Positions 60,834 to 64,000 of a stretch of DNA of 64,000 bases are shown here, piece by piece. A program made the position numbers and the translations under genes. Below the pieces are notes generated by a model that saw only the letters and a program-made list of their open reading frames with translations, was not told where the DNA came from and made no database searches. The stretch covers positions 4,009,001-4,073,000 of the forward strand of contig NZ_CP077085.1 in the NCBI RefSeq assembly GCF_014268455.2, given 5' to 3'. Source of the DNA: Pseudomonas shahriarae. GTDB taxonomy: Bacteria > Pseudomonadota > Gammaproteobacteria > Pseudomonadales > Pseudomonadaceae. Each line of letters opens with the position of its first letter. Positions within the stretch are counted from its first letter, which is position 1.

Positions 60834-62285
60834 CTAACGCAGTGCCGCAGCACCGCTGCACACCTGCCCCGCCTGCTCGCAGATCTGCCAGCCACCGCCC
60901 AATGCCTTGTAGATACCGACCACCGCCAAGCGCTGCTCGGTGCGCGCCACGGTCAGTGCGCGGCGGCTGCTGAAGTCCGCGCGCTCGGCCTCCAGGACGT
61001 CCAGATACACCCCCTCACCTTCCGTGAAGCGCGTGCGGGCCAACCTCGCCGCCTCACGATTGGCCGCCGCTTCCAGCAGCCGCAAGCCCAGGGTGCTGCC
61101 TGCGGCACTGTTGGCCTGGAACGCGTCATCGGTTTCTTGCAGGGCGCGCAATACGGTCTGGTCGTAGCTGATCAATGCCGCCTGGGTGCGCGCCTCGCTG
61201 GCGGCGATCCGCGCGCGTACGCGCCCAGTGTCCAGCAGCGACCAGCGAATGACCGGTGCGATAAAGTTCGACTGCATGCCCGAGTCGCCCAAGGCGCCGA
61301 GGCTTCCGGCCAGCAGACCGATGGAGCCCTGCACCTGGATATCCGGATACAAACCGGCTGTTGCCACGCCGATCTGCGCGGTCTCGGCTGCCAGCACCCG
61401 TTCGGCTGCGGCGATATCGGCGCGCCGGGCCAGCAAGCCGGCCGGGTCGCCCACCTGCAGGGTGCGCAGGTTCAAGGTCTCACGGCCGGGCCGGGCCTGC
61501 GGTGGTTTGAACCCTTGTGGCGCCTGCCCCAGTAATACCGCCAACGCGTTGGTGGTGGTTGCCCGACGTCGCTCCAGGCCAGGCGCTACCGCCTCGACAT
61601 TGCGCAGCAAGGCCTCGGCACGCAGCCGATCGAATTCGGTGGCGGCGCCTACGCTGACCAAGTGCTCCACCAGGCCCAGGCTGTCACGCTGGCTTTGACT
61701 GATGTCCGCCACTACCGCCTGCTCGGCTTCGACCCCCTGCAGCTCGAACCAGGTTGCCGCGACGGTGGCGGCGACGCTCGCCTGCACGCTGCGCAGCAAC
61801 GCCTGGCGCGATCCCGCCTGGGCCTGCGCCGCCTCCACCGAGCGCCGGACGCGGCCAAACAAATCGATTTCCCAGGCGGCATCCAGCGCCGCGCGCGTGG
61901 TTTCAAGGGAGCGCTGCTGGCCGAGGGGGGTCTCGACTTCGCTGCGCTGTCGGTGCTCATACCCTAACGCGGCACCGCCGCTGGGCAAGAAGCCCTGGCG
62001 GCTCTCGCGCAACATCGCCTTGGCTTCGTCGAGACGCGCGGCCGCGATGCCGATATCGTGGTTGGCCGCCAGCGCCTGCTGGATCAATTGGCTGAGGGCC
62101 GGCTCATCGAACACACGCCACCACTGCACCTCGACATCGCCCGTACCAAGACCGGCAATGGGCGCGCCGAAGCTTGCTGGCCGTTGCGCGGCGGGCAACA
62201 CCGGCGCGGAGTAATCGGGCCCGACTGCGGTGCAGCCAGCCAGCAGGAGCGACGACACCAGAAACGCTTGATAGGCCAATTTCAT
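60834..62285 (-). CDS. opmE: Outer-membrane efflux lipoprotein OpmE (RND channel, TolC/NodT family)
   Basis: 483 residues; ATG at 62285 overlaps the mexQ stop by 4 bp (ATGA), and a longer frame upstream lies within mexQ. Lipobox LLLAGC (Cys17), then the NodT repeat: first half with VQWWRVFDEPALSQLIQQALAANHDI and AAWEIDLFGRVRRSVEAAQAQ, second half with ARRADIAAAERVLAAETAQIGVATAGLYPDIQ and the same DTGRVRARIAASEARTQ pattern. Forms the outer-membrane exit duct of MexPQ-OpmE, which pumps copper-related and drug compounds. May export fluopsin C or its precursors. Confidence 0.86.
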   Translation of the reverse strand: MKLAYQAFLVSSLLLAGCTAVGPDYSAPVLPAAQRPASFGAPIAGLGTGDVEVQWWRVFDEPALSQLIQQALAANHDIGIAAARLDEAKAMLRESRQGFLPSGGAALGYEHRQRSEVETPLGQQRSLETTRAALDAAWEIDLFGRVRRSVEAAQAQAGSRQALLRSVQASVAATVAATWFELQGVEAEQAVVADISQSQRDSLGLVEHLVSVGAATEFDRLRAEALLRNVEAVAPGLERRRATTTNALAVLLGQAPQGFKPPQARPGRETLNLRTLQVGDPAGLLARRADIAAAERVLAAETAQIGVATAGLYPDIQVQGSIGLLAGSLGALGDSGMQSNFIAPVIRWSLLDTGRVRARIAASEARTQAALISYDQTVLRALQETDDAFQANSAAGSTLGLRLLEAAANREAARLARTRFTEGEGVYLDVLEAERADFSSRRALTVARTEQRLAVVGIYKALGGGWQICEQAGQVCSGAAALR

Positions 62286-64000
62286 GACACGCGCTCCTCC
62301 AACTGCAGCTTCGGACTCGAAACCTTGCGCAGCGCAAGGCTGCGCATCACCACGTAGAACACCGGCGTCAGGAACAGACCGAACAGGGTCACCCCCAACA
62401 TCCCGGCAAACACCGCAACCCCCATGGCATGGCGCATCTCGGCCCCGGCGCCGCTGGCAAATACCAGCGGCACCACACCGGCGATGAACGCCAGCGAGGT
62501 CATCAGAATCGGTCGCAAGCGCAACTGGCACGCGTGGATAACCGCTTCCAGCGGGTTGGCGCCTTCGGCTTCAAGGCTGCGAGCGAACTCGACAATCAGG
62601 ATGGCGTTTTTCGCAGCCAGGCCGACCAGTACCACCAGCCCGATCTGTACAAACACGTTGTTGTCGCCGTCCACCAACCAAACGCCGATGATCGCGCTGA
62701 GCAGACACATGGGCACAATCAGCAAGACCGCCAGGGGCAACAACCAACTGTTGTATTGCGCGGCCAGGATCAGATAGGCCAGCAACACACACAGCGGGAA
62801 AATGAACAGCGCCGATGACCCGGCGAGCTTTTGCTGGTAGGTCAAGTCCGTCCATTCATAGGTCACGCCCTCGGGCAGTACCTCTTGTGCCAGGCGCTCC
62901 ATGAGTGCCACGGCCTGCCCGGAACTGACCCCAGGCATCGCTCCGCCAGAGATGTCGGCCGAAGGATAGCCGTTGTAATGAATCACCCGATCGGGCCCGG
63001 AACTCGGTGTAACGGTGACAAACGCCGACAACGGCAGCATGTCCCCGGCCGCGTTGCGCACCTGCAGGCGGCCGATGGCTTCGGCCTGCATACGGTGGTC
63101 CGCATCGGCCTGGGCAGTCACCTTGTAGGTGCGGCCGAACCGGTTGAAGTCGTTGACGTACAGCGAACCGAGGTAGACCTGCAAAGACTCGAACACATCC
63201 GCCAGTCGCACCCCCTGGCTCTTGACCTGGGTGCGGTCGATATCGACATTCAGTTGGGGCGCGTTGACGTCCAGGCTGGTCATCAACCCGGCGACCTGGC
63301 CCGACTCGGTGGCTTTTGTCATCAGCACCTGGGTCTGCTGCACCAGAGCCTGGAGCCCGACCCCACCCCGGTCCTCAACCTGCAGCTTGAAGCCTCCGGT
63401 CACTCCAAGACCGGGCACTGGCGGCGGTGGGAATACACCGAGGAAACCGTCGGGAATGCTCGCGAACTTGGCTTGCAGGCGCCCGGCGATGGCGACCGCA
63501 GCCATGTCGGGAGAAGTACGCTCCTTGAACGGATCGAGCATAACGAACATTACGGCAGCATTCGGTACGTTAACGAAGCCGTTGACCGACAGCCCAGGGA
63601 ACGCCACCACGCTTTCGACGCCCGGCTCATCCAGGGCGATTTTCGACATCTGCCGCACCACCGCATCGGTACGATCCAGGGAGGCCGCATTGGGCAACTG
63701 GGCGATACCGACCAGGTAGTACTTGTCTTGCATCGGCACGAAGCCCGCCGGTACAGCGTTGAAACCAAACCAGGTCAGCGCCAGCAAGCCGCCATACACC
63801 AACAGCGCCGCGCCGCGACGACCCGCGACCTTGCGCACCGTGTTGCCATACGCCTGCGGTGCCCGCTGGAACGGCCGGCTCAGCACTTGCACCAGATGCG
63901 CGGCGCGACCGCGCAGGCTGCGCGGGTCATGCACCACCGCAGCGTCGCGCGGGCGCAGCAACAGGCCGGCGAGTGCCGGGCTGAGGGTCAAGGAGTTGAC
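62282..64000 (-). CDS. mexQ: RND efflux transporter MexQ, C-terminal part (5' end outside window)
   Basis: About 572 residues; the frame is open to the last base (it continues as VNSLTLSPALAGLLL at the window edge) so roughly the first 470 residues of a 1050-residue pump are missing. Visible parts are the second periplasmic domain (GGFKLQVEDRGGVGL, QLNVDIDRTQVKSQGV) and TM helices 7-12, with AAQYNSWLLPLAVLLIVP and the RND motif GLAAKNAILIVEFA. HAE1-type inner-membrane proton antiporter. With OpmE it makes the efflux system; mexP would lie just outside the window. Confidence 0.88.
   Translation of the reverse strand, partial: VNSLTLSPALAGLLLRPRDAAVVHDPRSLRGRAAHLVQVLSRPFQRAPQAYGNTVRKVAGRRGAALLVYGGLLALTWFGFNAVPAGFVPMQDKYYLVGIAQLPNAASLDRTDAVVRQMSKIALDEPGVESVVAFPGLSVNGFVNVPNAAVMFVMLDPFKERTSPDMAAVAIAGRLQAKFASIPDGFLGVFPPPPVPGLGVTGGFKLQVEDRGGVGLQALVQQTQVLMTKATESGQVAGLMTSLDVNAPQLNVDIDRTQVKSQGVRLADVFESLQVYLGSLYVNDFNRFGRTYKVTAQADADHRMQAEAIGRLQVRNAAGDMLPLSAFVTVTPSSGPDRVIHYNGYPSADISGGAMPGVSSGQAVALMERLAQEVLPEGVTYEWTDLTYQQKLAGSSALFIFPLCVLLAYLILAAQYNSWLLPLAVLLIVPMCLLSAIIGVWLVDGDNNVFVQIGLVVLVGLAAKNAILIVEFARSLEAEGANPLEAVIHACQLRLRPILMTSLAFIAGVVPLVFASGAGAEMRHAMGVAVFAGMLGVTLFGLFLTPVFYVVMRSLALRKVSSPKLQLEERVS

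Noticed and set aside
1..64000. tRNA, rRNA, CRISPR, IS elements or phage genes
   Set aside because: No clover-leaf tRNA pattern, rRNA sequence, regularly spaced direct repeats, transposase or phage structural gene was recognised on either strand.

Overview
The window looks like a chromosomal segment of a Pseudomonas species of the P. fluorescens type. The evidence is uniformly high-GC coding DNA, OprD-type porins, several REP-type inverted repeats built on TGTGGGAGCGGGCTTGC, a DUF2388 protein, and a right end whose gene order matches what I recall of P. aeruginosa PA3515-PA3522. No rRNA, tRNA, CRISPR array, IS element or prophage is visible. This is accessory catabolic and secondary-metabolite DNA.

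Left part (1-10.8 kb): the 3' end of an OprD-family porin, an alpha/beta-hydrolase-like protein that has lost its nucleophile serine, a LysR regulator, and a seven-gene set made of a GntR/FadR regulator, a complete branched-chain-type ABC importer (substrate-binding protein, two permeases, two ATPases), an M20 N-carbamoyl-amino-acid/allantoate-type amidohydrolase and an amidase. This last set looks like uptake and hydrolysis of a ureido or amide compound. Next (10.8-29.8 kb) come a serralysin-type protease, LysR and LacI regulators, a six-gene polyol/sugar operon (ribose-type ABC importer, zinc dehydrogenase, FGGY kinase, SDR) with a LacI-type operator at its head, a fatty-acid-hydroxylase/SMP-30 pair, a secreted PPC-domain protein beside a perfect LexA-type box, an N-terminally truncated second serralysin, and the methionine gamma-lyase pair mdeR-mdeA.

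Middle part (29.8-49.4 kb): a homoprotocatechuate meta-cleavage cluster (hpaG1 G2 E D F X H I) with porin and HpaA regulator, bracketed by two HpaR-type MarR paralogs, followed by an aromatic-amine-type module (FAD amine oxidase, cupin, FeaR-type regulator, APC permease, alginate-export-type porin, aldehyde dehydrogenase, RidA). Together they suggest amine -> arylacetaldehyde -> arylacetate -> ring cleavage -> succinate semialdehyde plus pyruvate. The hydroxylase hpaBC is not here. Copies of a GTTAA-N4-TTAAC inverted repeat recur in five of the control regions.

Right part (49.4-64 kb): a DUF1835 protein, a response-regulator-like 46-codon fragment, a short leader ORF coupled to a yellow/MRJP-like lipoprotein, small membrane and periplasmic proteins, then the most notable system: a methyltransferase, two aspartase/fumarase-superfamily lyases and two heme-oxygenase-like iron enzymes in one operon. 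This is the enzyme inventory of the copper-binding antibiotic fluopsin C (flc). It is followed upstream by a His-rich periplasmic protein and by the opmE and mexQ efflux genes (mexQ is cut by the window end). A TTGACC-19 bp-TAGGAT promoter, the geometry of CueR/MerR-activated promoters, lies in front of the flc operon, so copper control is likely.
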